64,000 nt of DNA. Source: Bacillota bacterium (lineage in GTDB: Bacteria > Bacillota > Clostridia > Oscillospirales > Ruminococcaceae). The first letter of the stretch is position 1; each line of letters starts with the position of its first letter. The notes under the pieces are model-generated. The model was not told the origin of the DNA. It did no database searches and was given only the letters and a program-made list of their open reading frames with translations. The stretch covers positions 62,001 through 126,000 of the forward strand of contig JAEWGD010000036.1 of assembly GCA_023388515.1 (NCBI GenBank), given 5' to 3'. Shown here one piece after another: positions 17,689-26,302 of the stretch. A program made the position numbers and the translations under genes.

Positions 17689-17723
17689 AACCACCACTCA
17701 TTAAAATATGGGTGGTGGTTTTT
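17689..17723 (+). terminator. Terminator after lysozyme gene
   Basis: Stem aaccaccac / gtggtggtt with a short AT-rich loop, followed by TTTT. It lies five bases past the lysozyme stop and abuts the start of the MITE-like repeat. Confidence 0.88.
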
Positions 17724-18241
17724 CGCTCATTCGCCGCTTGGGCTTTGTTTTTGCTTTCGCTATGGTTCTTGTTTGCCTTTTACCACAGAGTTTTAGTTTG
17801 TGTTGTTTATTTTAGTGAAGTATGGTTCTTATTTACCCTAACTTCTTTCAATTTACTTTCCGTATGGTTAAATTTAATTTTGGGTGTTCATTTCTTTGTG
17901 CGTACAAAGAAACGAACCAAAGAAAAACGCAGCTCAACGCCGCTGAGGCTTGGCACGCTCAACCAAAAACCAAAACAAAGACCGTTTTGGCTTTTGGGTC
18001 GCTACCTTGATTAGTTGCTTTCCCGTCGCTTTTACTATGCTTAGGGGGAGATTTTTATGTGCGACGGAAAAGCGATTTAGGATTGTTCTGGCATAAATAT
18101 ATCACTAAATTTAATTTTAGAAAAAGTAAAAACAAGTAAAAGTATATTCAACGACATCAAGGCAAACAAGAACCATACTTCACTTAATTAAACAATGAGA
18201 ACTAAACTTCTGTGGTAAAAGGTAAATAAGAACCAAAGTGA
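17723..18241 (+). mobile_element. MITE-like inverted-repeat element, copy 1
   Basis: About 520 bases without a credible gene. The ends form long imperfect inverted repeats: 17763-17798 pairs with 18200-18235 (tggttcttgtttgcctttta versus its complement), and an inner block 17814-17837 pairs with 18161-18184 (agtgaagtatggttctt). The centre, 17882-18091, is a 210-base block repeated in opposite orientation at 57319-57528 with 11 mismatches and no gaps (counted by hand). The core holds palindromes such as tttctttgt-gcgt-acaaagaaa and the pair ccgtcgc / gcgacgg. No transposase is present, so if mobile it would be non-autonomous. Outer boundaries are approximate and no target-site duplication was identified. 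Confidence 0.75.
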
Positions 18242-18387
18242 AAAGGAATATTGTGAATATTATTACTTTTATTGGTGTCTGTATTATAGAAGATTAACTA
18301 ATAACAGCCCTATACATTAATCTTTTACAAACTTATACAATCTTTTCTTCTATGTAATCAAAAAGTTATTAAAATTTAAAAAATAAG

Positions 18388-18416
18388 TTGTTTTTTCTTA
18401 ATAAAACTGTTATAAT
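18388..18416 (+). promoter_or_regulatory. Promoter for the rRNA methyltransferase operon
   Basis: TTGTTT (18388-18393), 17-base spacer, TATAAT (18411-18416). Transcription would start near 18423, which rules out the in-frame starts before that point and supports the ATG at 18466. Confidence 0.75.
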
Positions 18417-18465
18417 TAAGATTATTGTAATGTTTAATAAAAAAAATGAGGTAAGTAGGTTTAAA

Positions 18466-19224
18466 ATGATTGATAATAACTTTAAGGGTAAAATAATTAT
18501 CGGGAGAAATCCTGTTTTAGAAGCTTTAAAATCTAATGAACTTTTGGATACCATTTATGTTACTGGAAATGGTGGAAGCATTGCTCGAATTTGTTCGCTG
18601 GCTAAAGAAAAAGGCGTTGTCGTTAAAGATGTAAGTATGCAAAAGCTCGATTTTATGGCTAATGGTGGCTCACATCAAGGCATTATCGCCACTGGTGCTT
18701 GTGCAGAATATGCGACTATTCAAGATATTCTTGACGTTTCAACTCAAAAAGGAACATCACCTTTTATTATAATTTGTGACGAAATAGAAGACCCTCATAA
18801 TCTCGGTGCTATTATAAGAACTGCTGAAGCATCGGGTGCTGATGGTGTTATTATTCCTAAAAGGCATAGTGCCTCTCTTAATCATACTGTTTATAAAACC
18901 TCTGCGGGAGCTGCAAGCTGGCTGCCTGTTGCAAGGGTTTCAAATCTTGCGTCCACTATTGATGAGTTAAAGAAAAAAGGCGTGTGGATTTATGGCACTG
19001 ATGCAAGCGGCGAAAGCTATACTGGAACAGATTTAAAGGGTAGTATTGCAATTGTAATTGGCTCTGAAGGCTCTGGATTAGGAAGACTTATCAAGGATAA
19101 ATGCGACTTCCTGTTAAAGATTCCTATGCTTGGAAAAATCGAATCCCTTAACGCATCCGTTGCTGCTGGTATTTTTATGTATGAAGCAGTTCGCCAAAGA
19201 CAAGGCTCGAAAGGAGTGTTATAA
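18466..19224 (+). CDS. rlmB: SpoU/TrmH-family RNA 2'-O-methyltransferase (RlmB-like)
   Basis: 252 residues from ATG 18466 (MIDNNFKGKIIIGRNPVLEA); upstream in-frame starts overlap the promoter. An N-terminal substrate-binding domain (about 8-80, with NPVLEALKSNE and SHQGIIA) precedes the SPOUT knot domain. The knot has motif 1 CDEIEDPHNLGAIIRTAEASG, motif 2 AIVIGSEGSGLG and motif 3 IPMLGKIESLNASVAAGIFMYE, all typical of SpoU enzymes that methylate a ribose 2'-OH using SAM. Closest are RlmB (23S G2251) and its Gram-positive YacO relatives. Its stop overlaps the ATG of the next gene by one base, so the two are coupled. Confidence 0.92.
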   Translation: MIDNNFKGKIIIGRNPVLEALKSNELLDTIYVTGNGGSIARICSLAKEKGVVVKDVSMQKLDFMANGGSHQGIIATGACAEYATIQDILDVSTQKGTSPFIIICDEIEDPHNLGAIIRTAEASGADGVIIPKRHSASLNHTVYKTSAGAASWLPVARVSNLASTIDELKKKGVWIYGTDASGESYTGTDLKGSIAIVIGSEGSGLGRLIKDKCDFLLKIPMLGKIESLNASVAAGIFMYEAVRQRQGSKGVL

Positions 19225-21599
19225 TGCCCAATCAGAAATTCTCGCTGGATGATATTCTAAACGAATATTCCTCTGCGAAGGATAATTCAAAAGCTATCAA
19301 CAAGGGATCATATGATGATGAAAAGCTACACAATATTATTTCCAAAGATTATGAGAAATCGTCTAATGTAAATCCTATTACTGAAAATAATAACTATATT
19401 TCTACTGCTACTGAAAAGGTTAATGTAGCTGATGATAGCCCTGCACCTACTTTTCCAAATACTTATGGGGGCAGTGGTTTGGATGGCTCGTATGAGCGAA
19501 GGCTTAATCGTCCAAAAGAGGAATTTGTTATGCCTCCAAATGTTAAGCCACTTACGGAGGATTACGATTCCAACCCTAAAATTCGACCAATGAGGAATTC
19601 TACAAGAGCAAAGGAAGAAAAGCTTTTGCAGGGTAGGAAGGTGAAAAGAAAGGTTGCTAGACCTACACCTGAATATGAAAAGAAAGTCTTAAATGCTGGT
19701 ATATCGGAAACAGAAAAGGTTTATGATATTCCTGTTAAAAAGAAGACTTATCCTCAAGCAAATAAACAGGATAGTTCAGTTGATGTTTATATAAAACCTG
19801 ACCGTCCTGAACGTGTGGATAAAAAAGATAGGGCAAAAAAGAAAAAAGATAGTGCTGATGATTTAAAAAAGATTACCACTGATATTTTCAATCTAAAAGG
19901 GACAATTATATTCAGAATACTTGTGCTGACTATTATGGCTGTTTTTAGTACATATATCACTTTGGCAAATGATTATGACTTGCCTACACTTTCAGTTTTT
20001 AAGTCTGCAACAGCGCCACAAAGCTTTGCATTTACGATGATTATGCTCGGTGGCGTGTCAATTTTGACTTCCCTACCTGTTATCATTAATGGCTTAAAAA
20101 AACTTTTTACACTTAATGCAGACTGCGATAGCCTTACTTCTCTTTCGACAGTTGCTTGTGTTATAGCAGGATTTTCAATTATGTTTGATACAACTTTGCT
20201 TGAAGTCGGAAAAGTTCATATCTTTATGCCGATAGCTATTTTATCATTACTTTTTAATGCAGTAGGTAAGTTGTTAATTGTAAGTCGTGCGTCTAAGAAT
20301 ATTGAATTTTTAATGCTGAATAAAGACAAACATGCTATTGTTTTTGTTACAGATGATCGCAAGGCTGAAAGCATAACTAGAGGAACTATGGGCGACTACC
20401 CTATTCTTGCTACAATGCGTAGAACTGAAAATCTATCTGACTTCATTAAATATACATTCTCAACTGATATAGCTGATAGATTTTGTAGGGTTTTTACTCC
20501 TATTGCACTTGTTTTATCGCTTGCAATTTCTGTTTTTAGTGCATTAATGCTTACAGATTCGCCCGATGTAATCGTTGATATGGCTGCATTCGCTGCTGGT
20601 GCTTCTATCTTTTCTATGTTTATAAGTGCTTGCTCGTGCTTTGCAATGACTCTTGTTGCAAATATTCCACTTTCTGCTGCCTCAAAAAAGTTCAATAAAT
20701 CATCAAGTGTTATGCTTGGTTACCAAAGCGTTGATGATTTCTATGATACAAATTCAGTTATGGTTGATGCAAAAAGCCTTTTCCCTAAAGGTATGGTAAA
20801 TCTGTCTGCTATCAAACCATATTCAGATTTTAAAATTGATGATGCAATTGTGCTTGCTGCAAGTCTTACAATTAATGCTGGAAGTATACTTAGTGAAATG
20901 TTTGATGGAATGGTTTCAGGTGATAATAAAATGCTTTTTCCTGTTGAAAACTTTATTTATGAAGACTCTATGGGCATTTGCGGTTGGATTAACAACAAAC
21001 GTGTTTTGCTCGGTAATCGTGCATTGATGACTAGCCATAATATTGAGGGAATTCCATCAAAAACCAAAGAGTTTGAATATACTGAAAACGGCAAGGACGC
21101 TGTTTATCTCTCCGTTTCGGGAAATCTTTCTGCTATGTTTATTATTGAAATTAACGCTAGTGTTGAGGTTAAGCATTGGTTAAAGGAAATACAGAATGAG
21201 GGGATTTATCTTATCATTAAGAGTATTGATTCTTTTATTTCCTTGACAAGAATATCAAGGCTGTTTAAAATTTCTGAGGATATGATAAAAATAATTCCTT
21301 CAAAAATGCATAAAATCTTTGATAGCGAAACAAGCACTGTAAAGGCTCAAAGTGCATCTATGGCTTGTAATGGAAAGTTCTCTGCCTTTGCTCAACTACT
21401 TATCAGCACAAATTCAATAAGGCAGACCTCTTTGTTTGGAACTATTCTCCAAGCGACATCTGCTATTCTCGGTTTTGCAATAGTGACTGTTTTCATGGCG
21501 ATGAAGGCTTATTGGCATGTATCTGTTTCAGCCTTGCTTATCTATAATATGCTTTGGGCATTAATTTCTGTGGGAGTGGTGAAAATAAGAAAACCCTAG
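19224..21599 (+). CDS. Degenerate P-type ATPase-like membrane protein
   Basis: 791 residues. Residues 1 to about 215 are disordered and charged. After that the layout follows a P1B (heavy-metal) ATPase: TMs at about 226-248, 268-290, 304-321 and 332-352, a short actuator-like domain (360-415), TMs at about 422-444 and 453-482 with CSC (470-472) where P1B pumps have CPC, then a cytoplasmic region (485-730) and two final TMs (737-760, 767-786). The cytoplasmic part aligns by eye with P-type landmarks: VMVDAKSLFPKG in place of VxxDKTGTLTxG (Asp515 kept, KTGT lost), GWINNKRVLLGN (N domain) and IIPSKMHK for the P-x-x-K motif. The actuator TGE and hinge TGD motifs are also absent. Pumping is therefore unlikely; a regulatory or structural role is inferred. 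The homology claim needs a structure search. Confidence 0.7.
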   Translation: MPNQKFSLDDILNEYSSAKDNSKAINKGSYDDEKLHNIISKDYEKSSNVNPITENNNYISTATEKVNVADDSPAPTFPNTYGGSGLDGSYERRLNRPKEEFVMPPNVKPLTEDYDSNPKIRPMRNSTRAKEEKLLQGRKVKRKVARPTPEYEKKVLNAGISETEKVYDIPVKKKTYPQANKQDSSVDVYIKPDRPERVDKKDRAKKKKDSADDLKKITTDIFNLKGTIIFRILVLTIMAVFSTYITLANDYDLPTLSVFKSATAPQSFAFTMIMLGGVSILTSLPVIINGLKKLFTLNADCDSLTSLSTVACVIAGFSIMFDTTLLEVGKVHIFMPIAILSLLFNAVGKLLIVSRASKNIEFLMLNKDKHAIVFVTDDRKAESITRGTMGDYPILATMRRTENLSDFIKYTFSTDIADRFCRVFTPIALVLSLAISVFSALMLTDSPDVIVDMAAFAAGASIFSMFISACSCFAMTLVANIPLSAASKKFNKSSSVMLGYQSVDDFYDTNSVMVDAKSLFPKGMVNLSAIKPYSDFKIDDAIVLAASLTINAGSILSEMFDGMVSGDNKMLFPVENFIYEDSMGICGWINNKRVLLGNRALMTSHNIEGIPSKTKEFEYTENGKDAVYLSVSGNLSAMFIIEINASVEVKHWLKEIQNEGIYLIIKSIDSFISLTRISRLFKISEDMIKIIPSKMHKIFDSETSTVKAQSASMACNGKFSAFAQLLISTNSIRQTSLFGTILQATSAILGFAIVTVFMAMKAYWHVSVSALLIYNMLWALISVGVVKIRKP

Positions 21600-21613
21600 T
21601 ATGTATATTTTTT

Positions 21614-21637
21614 ATGGCAAGGAGTAATCCTTGCCAT
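21614..21637 (+). terminator. Hairpin after pseudo-ATPase gene
   Basis: A perfect 10-bp stem (atggcaagga / tccttgccat) with loop gtaa, 14 bases past the stop. The following T-run is weak (ttgtatat). Confidence 0.65.
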
Positions 21638-21801
21638 TTGTATATCCAATCAATGCCATGAAGTATTTTACATGTTAATGAATAGTTAATAATAGATAAA
21701 TAATTGTTTCCAAATTATTATGAAAGTATGTAAGGAATTGGCTAAAATGCACAATAAAATTTTCTTTATTTGTATTGTTATATAAAAATACGCTTTTTGC
21801 C

Positions 21802-21830
21802 TTGTATGTAGTTGTAGGAAGTGCTATAAT
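21802..21830 (+). promoter_or_regulatory. Promoter for the EF-G-like gene
   Basis: TTGTAT (21802-21807), 17-base spacer, TATAAT (21825-21830). The ATG used (21874) lies 43 bases downstream. An upstream in-frame ATG at 21775 would lie before the promoter and is rejected. Confidence 0.75.
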
Positions 21831-21873
21831 GTTAATATTACTTTTACATTTTGAATTAAAGGAGATTAACATA

Positions 21874-23961
21874 ATGAACACTTTTGAAACTGATAAAATT
21901 AAAAATATTACACTCGCTGGTCATTACGGCTCTGGAAAGACTTCCCTAGTAGAAGCGTTGCTTTATAAGGCTGGTGCTACTGATAGATTGGGGAAAATTG
22001 TTGATGGAACAACCGTTTGTGATTACGAACCTGAGGAAATTAAACGAAACTACTCTCTTAGCTCTGCTCTTGCATCTTTTAATTATAATGATAGAAAAAT
22101 TAATATTTTGGATACTCCTGGGCTGTTCGATTTTGCTGGTGGTATGTATGAGGGCATTTATGCTGGAGATACTACTATGATTACTGTTTCAGCTAAATCT
22201 GGAGTTAAAACAGGTACTAAAAAAGCATATGAACTTGCTGAAAATTTGAAGAAATCAAAAATGTTTGTAATTACTAAGATTGATGATGAAAATGCAAACT
22301 TCTATAATGTTTTAACTGACCTAAAAACTGTGTTTGGACCTACGGTTTGTCCTGTAATTGTGCCTGTTATTAATGATAGAAAAATCGTATCATATGTTAA
22401 TTTGATAGAAATGAAAGCGTATAAATATGACGAAAAAGGCAATGCTATTGAAACTGAAATGCCTACTTCTGCTATTTCAGAAAAGATGGATTATCGTCTT
22501 GATGGATTGATTGCTGCTATTAGTGAGGCTGTTGCTGAAACTGATGAAAGTCTTATGGAGAAATTTTTCGAGGGTGAGGAGTTTACTAAAAAGGAACTTG
22601 TAAAAGGGATACACAAGGGGATGAATGACGGTATCATCACTCCTGTTGTGTGTATTTCCTCAACTACTCTTGCTGGTGTAGATATGCTACTAAAAGAGTT
22701 TTCGCTACTGCTTCCATCGACAAATGAAAGACCTGTTCCTAGTGCAATTGCAAAAGATGGCTCAATTGTTGAAGTGCCTTGCGACTCCTCTGAACCTGTG
22801 GTAGCATTTGTGTTCAAGACGATTGCTGACCCGTTTGTAGGTAAAATGTCATACATGAAGGTTATGAGTGGAACGCTTTCCAGCGATTGTGAACTTATTA
22901 ATGCTACAACTGGGCAAACTGAAAAAATAGGAAAGCTTTATAAGCTTATGGGTAAAAAGCAAATAGAGGTTTCATCGGCTAATGCTGGCGATATTGCTGT
23001 TACTACAAAGATTAGTGCTAATACATCTGAAACACTTTGTGACGGTGGAAGAATTGTTTCATTTGCTGAAATTGAGTTCCCTAAGCCTTGCTATTCAATG
23101 GCTGCTAGAGCAAAGACACAGGGCGATGAAAGCAAGATTTCTACTGGTATCAAACGCTTGCTTGAGGAAGATTTAACTCTTACCTATATTCAGGATTTAT
23201 TTACAGGTGAACAGATATTAAGTGGTTTGGGTGAGCAACATCTTGAGAGTGCTATCACAAAGCTAAAGAGTAAATTTGGTGCAGATGTGGAACTTTCTAT
23301 TCCTAAAATTGCTTATAAGGAAACTATACGCAAAAAGGTTAAGGTTGAGGGTAAACATAAGAAACAAACTGGTGGGCACGGGCAGTTTGGGCATGTGTGG
23401 ATTGAATTTGAGCCTTGTATTAGTAATGAACTTATATTTGAGGAGAAGGTTTTCGGTGGTGCTGTGCCAAGAAATTACTTCCCTGCTGTTGAAAAAGGGC
23501 TGCAAGAATCCGTTAAAAAGGGTGTGCTTGCTGGCTGTCCTGTTGCAGGGCTTAAAGCGATACTTGTTGATGGTTCATATCACCCTGTTGACTCCTCTGA
23601 AATGGCGTTTAAAATAGCTGCCTCAATTGCGTATAAGGAAGGCTTGAAACAGGCTGACCCGATTATGCTTGAGCCGATTGAAAGCCTATCAGTTATTATT
23701 CCAGATGAAAACACTGGTGATGTTATGGGTGAACTCAACAAACGTCGTGGGCGTGTGGTTGGAATGAACCCTATGGATAAAGGTATGACTGAAATTTGTG
23801 CAGAAGTACCTACTCGTGAAATGCATGATTTCATTATGTATATTAGACAGGTTACCAAAGGAATGGGTAGCTTTACTACTGAATTTTTACGCTACGAGCC
23901 ACTTCCAAGCAACCTTTTATCAGAGGTTATCGCATCAGTTGGTGTAAATTCTGCTGATTAA
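21874..23961 (+). CDS. EF-G-like translational GTPase (EF-G paralogue)
   Basis: 695 residues from ATG 21874 (MNTFETDKIKNITLAGHYGS), with AAAGGAG 7-8 bases upstream. The GTPase domain has P-loop GHYGSGKT (16-23) and DTPG (80-83). The base-recognition motif is TKID (134-137) where true EF-G has NKxD. Domains II to V follow in EF-G order, including the domain IV entry KKQTGGHGQFGHVWIE and the domain V strand EPIESLSVIIPDENTGDVMG. The domain IV tip HYPVDSSEMAFK is SYHPVDSSEMAFK here. This is the 'EF-G-like' family of Firmicutes that occurs in addition to fusA. It is transcribed alone from its own promoter. Its role may be in ribosome recycling, stress or back-translocation; the sequence does not decide. 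Confidence 0.93.
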   Translation: MNTFETDKIKNITLAGHYGSGKTSLVEALLYKAGATDRLGKIVDGTTVCDYEPEEIKRNYSLSSALASFNYNDRKINILDTPGLFDFAGGMYEGIYAGDTTMITVSAKSGVKTGTKKAYELAENLKKSKMFVITKIDDENANFYNVLTDLKTVFGPTVCPVIVPVINDRKIVSYVNLIEMKAYKYDEKGNAIETEMPTSAISEKMDYRLDGLIAAISEAVAETDESLMEKFFEGEEFTKKELVKGIHKGMNDGIITPVVCISSTTLAGVDMLLKEFSLLLPSTNERPVPSAIAKDGSIVEVPCDSSEPVVAFVFKTIADPFVGKMSYMKVMSGTLSSDCELINATTGQTEKIGKLYKLMGKKQIEVSSANAGDIAVTTKISANTSETLCDGGRIVSFAEIEFPKPCYSMAARAKTQGDESKISTGIKRLLEEDLTLTYIQDLFTGEQILSGLGEQHLESAITKLKSKFGADVELSIPKIAYKETIRKKVKVEGKHKKQTGGHGQFGHVWIEFEPCISNELIFEEKVFGGAVPRNYFPAVEKGLQESVKKGVLAGCPVAGLKAILVDGSYHPVDSSEMAFKIAASIAYKEGLKQADPIMLEPIESLSVIIPDENTGDVMGELNKRRGRVVGMNPMDKGMTEICAEVPTREMHDFIMYIRQVTKGMGSFTTEFLRYEPLPSNLLSEVIASVGVNSAD

Positions 23962-23984
23962 TTCAAATATTATTGACATTTTTA

Positions 23985-24013
23985 AGGGCAACCACATTTA
24001 CTGTGATTGCCCT
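23985..24013 (+). terminator. Hairpin after EF-G-like gene
   Basis: agggcaaccaca / tgtgattgccct, 11 of 12 pairs with a 5-base loop, 24 bases past the stop. No clear T-run follows, so termination is uncertain; it may also be a leader hairpin for the next gene. Confidence 0.45.
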
Positions 24014-24036
24014 AGAATGTTGTTTAGGAGGTTAGA

Positions 24037-24567
24037 ATGCCAAAAATAAAAGTAGGTTTACGAATTATCAAAACTTCTATTGCTGCCTTTTTATGCTTTT
24101 CACTCAGCTATTTTCGTGATATATATAACCCGTTTTATTCTGTAATTTCTGCAATTTTATGTATGCAAAAAGATATTAAAATGAGCAAAGAGGTTTCAGT
24201 TAATCGAATGATTGGAACTATTATAGGTGGTATTTACGGACTTTTATTATTGCTAGCTTTTAATTATCTTCCTTTTGGATTTAATAAGCTTGTGGAATAT
24301 TTCATTAGCTCACTTGCATTAATTCCACTTATATTCATAACAGTAAAAATCAAGCGTCCCGATTCCACTGAGTTAGCCTGTGTTGTATTTTTAAGTATCG
24401 TTATATCCTATAGAGGAAACACCGCAGACACAGCGTTGCTCTATGCTATAAACAGAATGATTGACACCACAATCGGAATTATGGTTTCACTTTTGGTAAA
24501 CTGGATTCCTTTCCTCAACAAACACTACATTACAAAGGGTAAGGTTGAAACCAATACCAAAACATAA
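24037..24567 (+). CDS. Aromatic acid exporter (ArAE_1/FUSC-like) family membrane protein
   Basis: 176 residues with an amphipathic start (MPKIKVGLRIIKTSIAAFLC) and hydrophobic segments at about 12-26, 60-80, 88-104, 112-126 and 140-158. The signature of the family is the pattern around NPFYSVISAILCMQ, the basic stretch EVSVNRMIGTIIGGIYGLLL, and the repeat-like NRMIDTTIGIMVSLLVNWI. Members are half-size relatives of fusaric-acid/aromatic-acid exporters, and most are uncharacterised. The protein ends soon after the membrane part and lacks the C-terminal cytoplasmic domain of longer members (about 320 aa). TTTAGGAGGTTAGA precedes the ATG. The transported compound is unknown. Confidence 0.8.
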   Translation: MPKIKVGLRIIKTSIAAFLCFSLSYFRDIYNPFYSVISAILCMQKDIKMSKEVSVNRMIGTIIGGIYGLLLLLAFNYLPFGFNKLVEYFISSLALIPLIFITVKIKRPDSTELACVVFLSIVISYRGNTADTALLYAINRMIDTTIGIMVSLLVNWIPFLNKHYITKGKVETNTKT

Positions 24568-24595
24568 AGATAATGGTACGTCGGCTCTACTAAAA

Positions 24596-24629
24596 AGCTG
24601 TCCAGAGGATTATTTCTCCCTAGACAGCT
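24596..24629. terminator. Bidirectional terminator
   Basis: An imperfect stem (agctgtccagagga / tctccctagacagct) between two convergent genes, with T-rich sequence on both exits. It should end transcripts of the ArAE-like gene (+) and rqcP (-). Confidence 0.8.
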
Positions 24630-24633
24630 CATT

Positions 24634-24876
24634 TTATTCTACCACAATATAATTATCTGCTGCATTATCCTTTGTTGCATGTTCAGAAATTGACAAAACC
24701 TTAACCTTTAATGGTCTTTGTCCCATATTTATGAAAATTATATCATCTACTTTAACATCATAAGATGCCCTTGCTACCTTATCGTTCACAAGTATTTTGC
24801 CCGCATCGCAAGCTTCATTTGCAATCGTTCGCCTCTTTATCAAGCGTGTTACTTTAAGATATTTATCTAATCTCAT
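24634..24876 (-). CDS. rqcP: S4-domain RNA-binding protein RqcP (YabO/Hsp15 family)
   Basis: 80 residues from ATG 24876 (MRLDKYLKVTRLIKRRTIA), with GGAGGG five bases upstream; a TTG four codons earlier is rejected because it sits in the ribosome site. The protein is a single S4 fold: LDKYLKVTRLIKRRTIANEA, CDAGKILVNDKVARASYDV, then a short beta tail. RqcP assists RqcH in adding alanine tails to stalled nascent chains during ribosome quality control. In Clostridia and Bacilli the gene often lies beside mazG and hup, as here. Confidence 0.93.
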   Translation of the reverse strand: MRLDKYLKVTRLIKRRTIANEACDAGKILVNDKVARASYDVKVDDIIFINMGQRPLKVKVLSISEHATKDNAADNYIVVE

Positions 24877-24961
24877 AAAACCCTCCAAAATTATATTCGC
24901 TAAATATTTATACTAAAATGGTTAATACGACAAAAATCAACCTAAATTCATATATTGTAAA

Positions 24962-25001
24962 AACAAAAGCAGTGAACGGTAATCCGTTCCCTGCTTTTGT
25001 T
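24962..25001 (-). terminator. Terminator after hup
   Basis: A long stem (aacaaaagcagtgaacgg / ccgttccctgcttttgtt, one mismatch) followed on the minus strand by a T-rich tail. It lies 25 bases past the HU gene stop, making rqcP a separately started or read-through transcript. Confidence 0.88.
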
Positions 25002-25025
25002 GAATTCAGTATTCTTATACAAAGT

Positions 25026-25304
25026 TTACTTAATATTTACAGCTTCCTTCAAAGCCTTACCAGCCTTGAATGCAGGAGCTTTCTTAGCAGGAGAAATGAA
25101 AGTTTCCTTTGTTCTTGGGTTGATAGATTCCTTTTCCTTACGGTCACGAACTTCAAATGTACCAAATCCAATGATTTGAACCTTGTTGCCCTCAACTAAA
25201 GCCTCAGTGATTGCTGTAATAACTGCATTAACAGCAGTATCAGCATCCTTCTTAGTCATTTCAGTCTTGTCAGCAACAACAGCGATTAACTCTGATTTTG
25301 TCAT
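25026..25304 (-). CDS. hup: HU family DNA-binding protein
   Basis: 92 residues from ATG 25304 (MTKSELIAVVADKTEMTKKD), with GGAGG eight bases upstream; an in-frame upstream start is rejected as it precedes that site. Typical HU features are the helical dimerisation half, IIGFGTFEVRDRKEKESINP and the DNA-clasping arm RTKETFISPAKKAPAFKAGK. It is an abundant nucleoid protein that bends and compacts DNA. It follows mazG after 27 bases and is followed by a strong terminator. Confidence 0.97.
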   Translation of the reverse strand: MTKSELIAVVADKTEMTKKDADTAVNAVITAITEALVEGNKVQIIGFGTFEVRDRKEKESINPRTKETFISPAKKAPAFKAGKALKEAVNIK

Positions 25305-25331
25305 TTTTATTACCTCCATTTTATTATTCAT

Positions 25332-26141
25332 TTACTTTTGGATTAATTTCTCTTTAGCCTCACGCCAATAGACATCAATCTCATCTATGCTAAGGGACTT
25401 CATATCAATCCCTCTTAGCCTAATATTCTTTTCCGTTTCATCAAAACGCTTAATAAACTTATCAGTTGACTTGGTTAACGCTTCCTCTGCATCAATATTC
25501 AAATGCCTTGCAGTATTAACACATGAAAACAGCAAGTCGCCCAATTCTTCCTCAATACAATCAACTTTCCCACTCTTAATAGCACCCTCAAGTTCGGACA
25601 ATTCAGCCCTTATGCAGGAAATAGTATCCTCATAGCCTTTAAAATCCATCCCAGCACGCATAGCCCTCTTACCGACCTTTTCTGCCCTCATTAAAGCTGG
25701 CAGTGACTTTGCAACGCTCTTAAGCGTATCCGCATAGGTTTCCTGCCCTTTAGTTTCCTTTTTAATGCTATCCCAATTCCTTAAAACCTCGTCCGTACTA
25801 CTGACATCAACATCACCAAAAACATGGGGATGTCTAATAATTAGCTTTTTACAAATCTCGTCACAAACATCATCAAACGAAAAGCCATTAACCTCAGTTT
25901 CAATTTGGCAATGGAAAACAATTTGCAAAAGAACATCTCCCAATTCTTCACGAAGCAAGGTTCTATCTTTCAAATCAATAGCCTCAATCACCTCATAAAC
26001 CTCCTCCACAAAATCTTTTTTTATGGAAGCATGGTTCTGTTCCCTATCCCAAGGACAGCCATCTTTACTGCGAAGTATATGCATAATATTTAACAAATCG
26101 TCGATTGAGTAAAATTCCTTTTTATTAAAATTTATCATCAT
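25332..26141 (-). CDS. mazG: MazG nucleoside triphosphate pyrophosphohydrolase
   Basis: 269 residues, full length for the two-domain MazG. The first domain has LRSKDGCPWDREQNHASI, the metal-binding EEVYEVIEAI and REELGDVLLQIVFH. The second, after a linker near residue 165, has RAELSELEGAIK and EEELGDLLFSCVNTARH. It hydrolyses non-canonical or excess NTPs to NMP and PPi, cleaning nucleotide pools or damping (p)ppGpp responses. It is first in a mazG-hup unit, with rqcP beyond the terminator. Confidence 0.96.
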   Translation of the reverse strand: MMINFNKKEFYSIDDLLNIMHILRSKDGCPWDREQNHASIKKDFVEEVYEVIEAIDLKDRTLLREELGDVLLQIVFHCQIETEVNGFSFDDVCDEICKKLIIRHPHVFGDVDVSSTDEVLRNWDSIKKETKGQETYADTLKSVAKSLPALMRAEKVGKRAMRAGMDFKGYEDTISCIRAELSELEGAIKSGKVDCIEEELGDLLFSCVNTARHLNIDAEEALTKSTDKFIKRFDETEKNIRLRGIDMKSLSIDEIDVYWREAKEKLIQK

Positions 26142-26302
26142 TCACTCTTTCACCATATAATAAATACACCACACAAATATGTCTTTTATATAGTACATTA
26201 AATTCCTCAAAATTGCAAGTGTTTTTGCGAAGTTCGTTGTTTTTATTAAATTTTCGCTATATTTATAACGCATATCTGTAATTATTGTGAAATATTTACC
26301 TT

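Noticed and set aside
17712..18014. Open frames in repeat copy 1 that match, in two frames, frames in copy 2 (57396-57588).
   Set aside because: Both frames are kept because the 210-base core is nearly identical and has no indels. There are no ribosome sites at sensible starts and the proteins are low-complexity basic strings. The match reflects DNA repetition, not coding.
19224..21599. Calling this gene an active heavy-metal exporter.
   Set aside because: The catalytic DKTGT, TGE and TGD motifs are absent, so ATP-driven transport is not supported.
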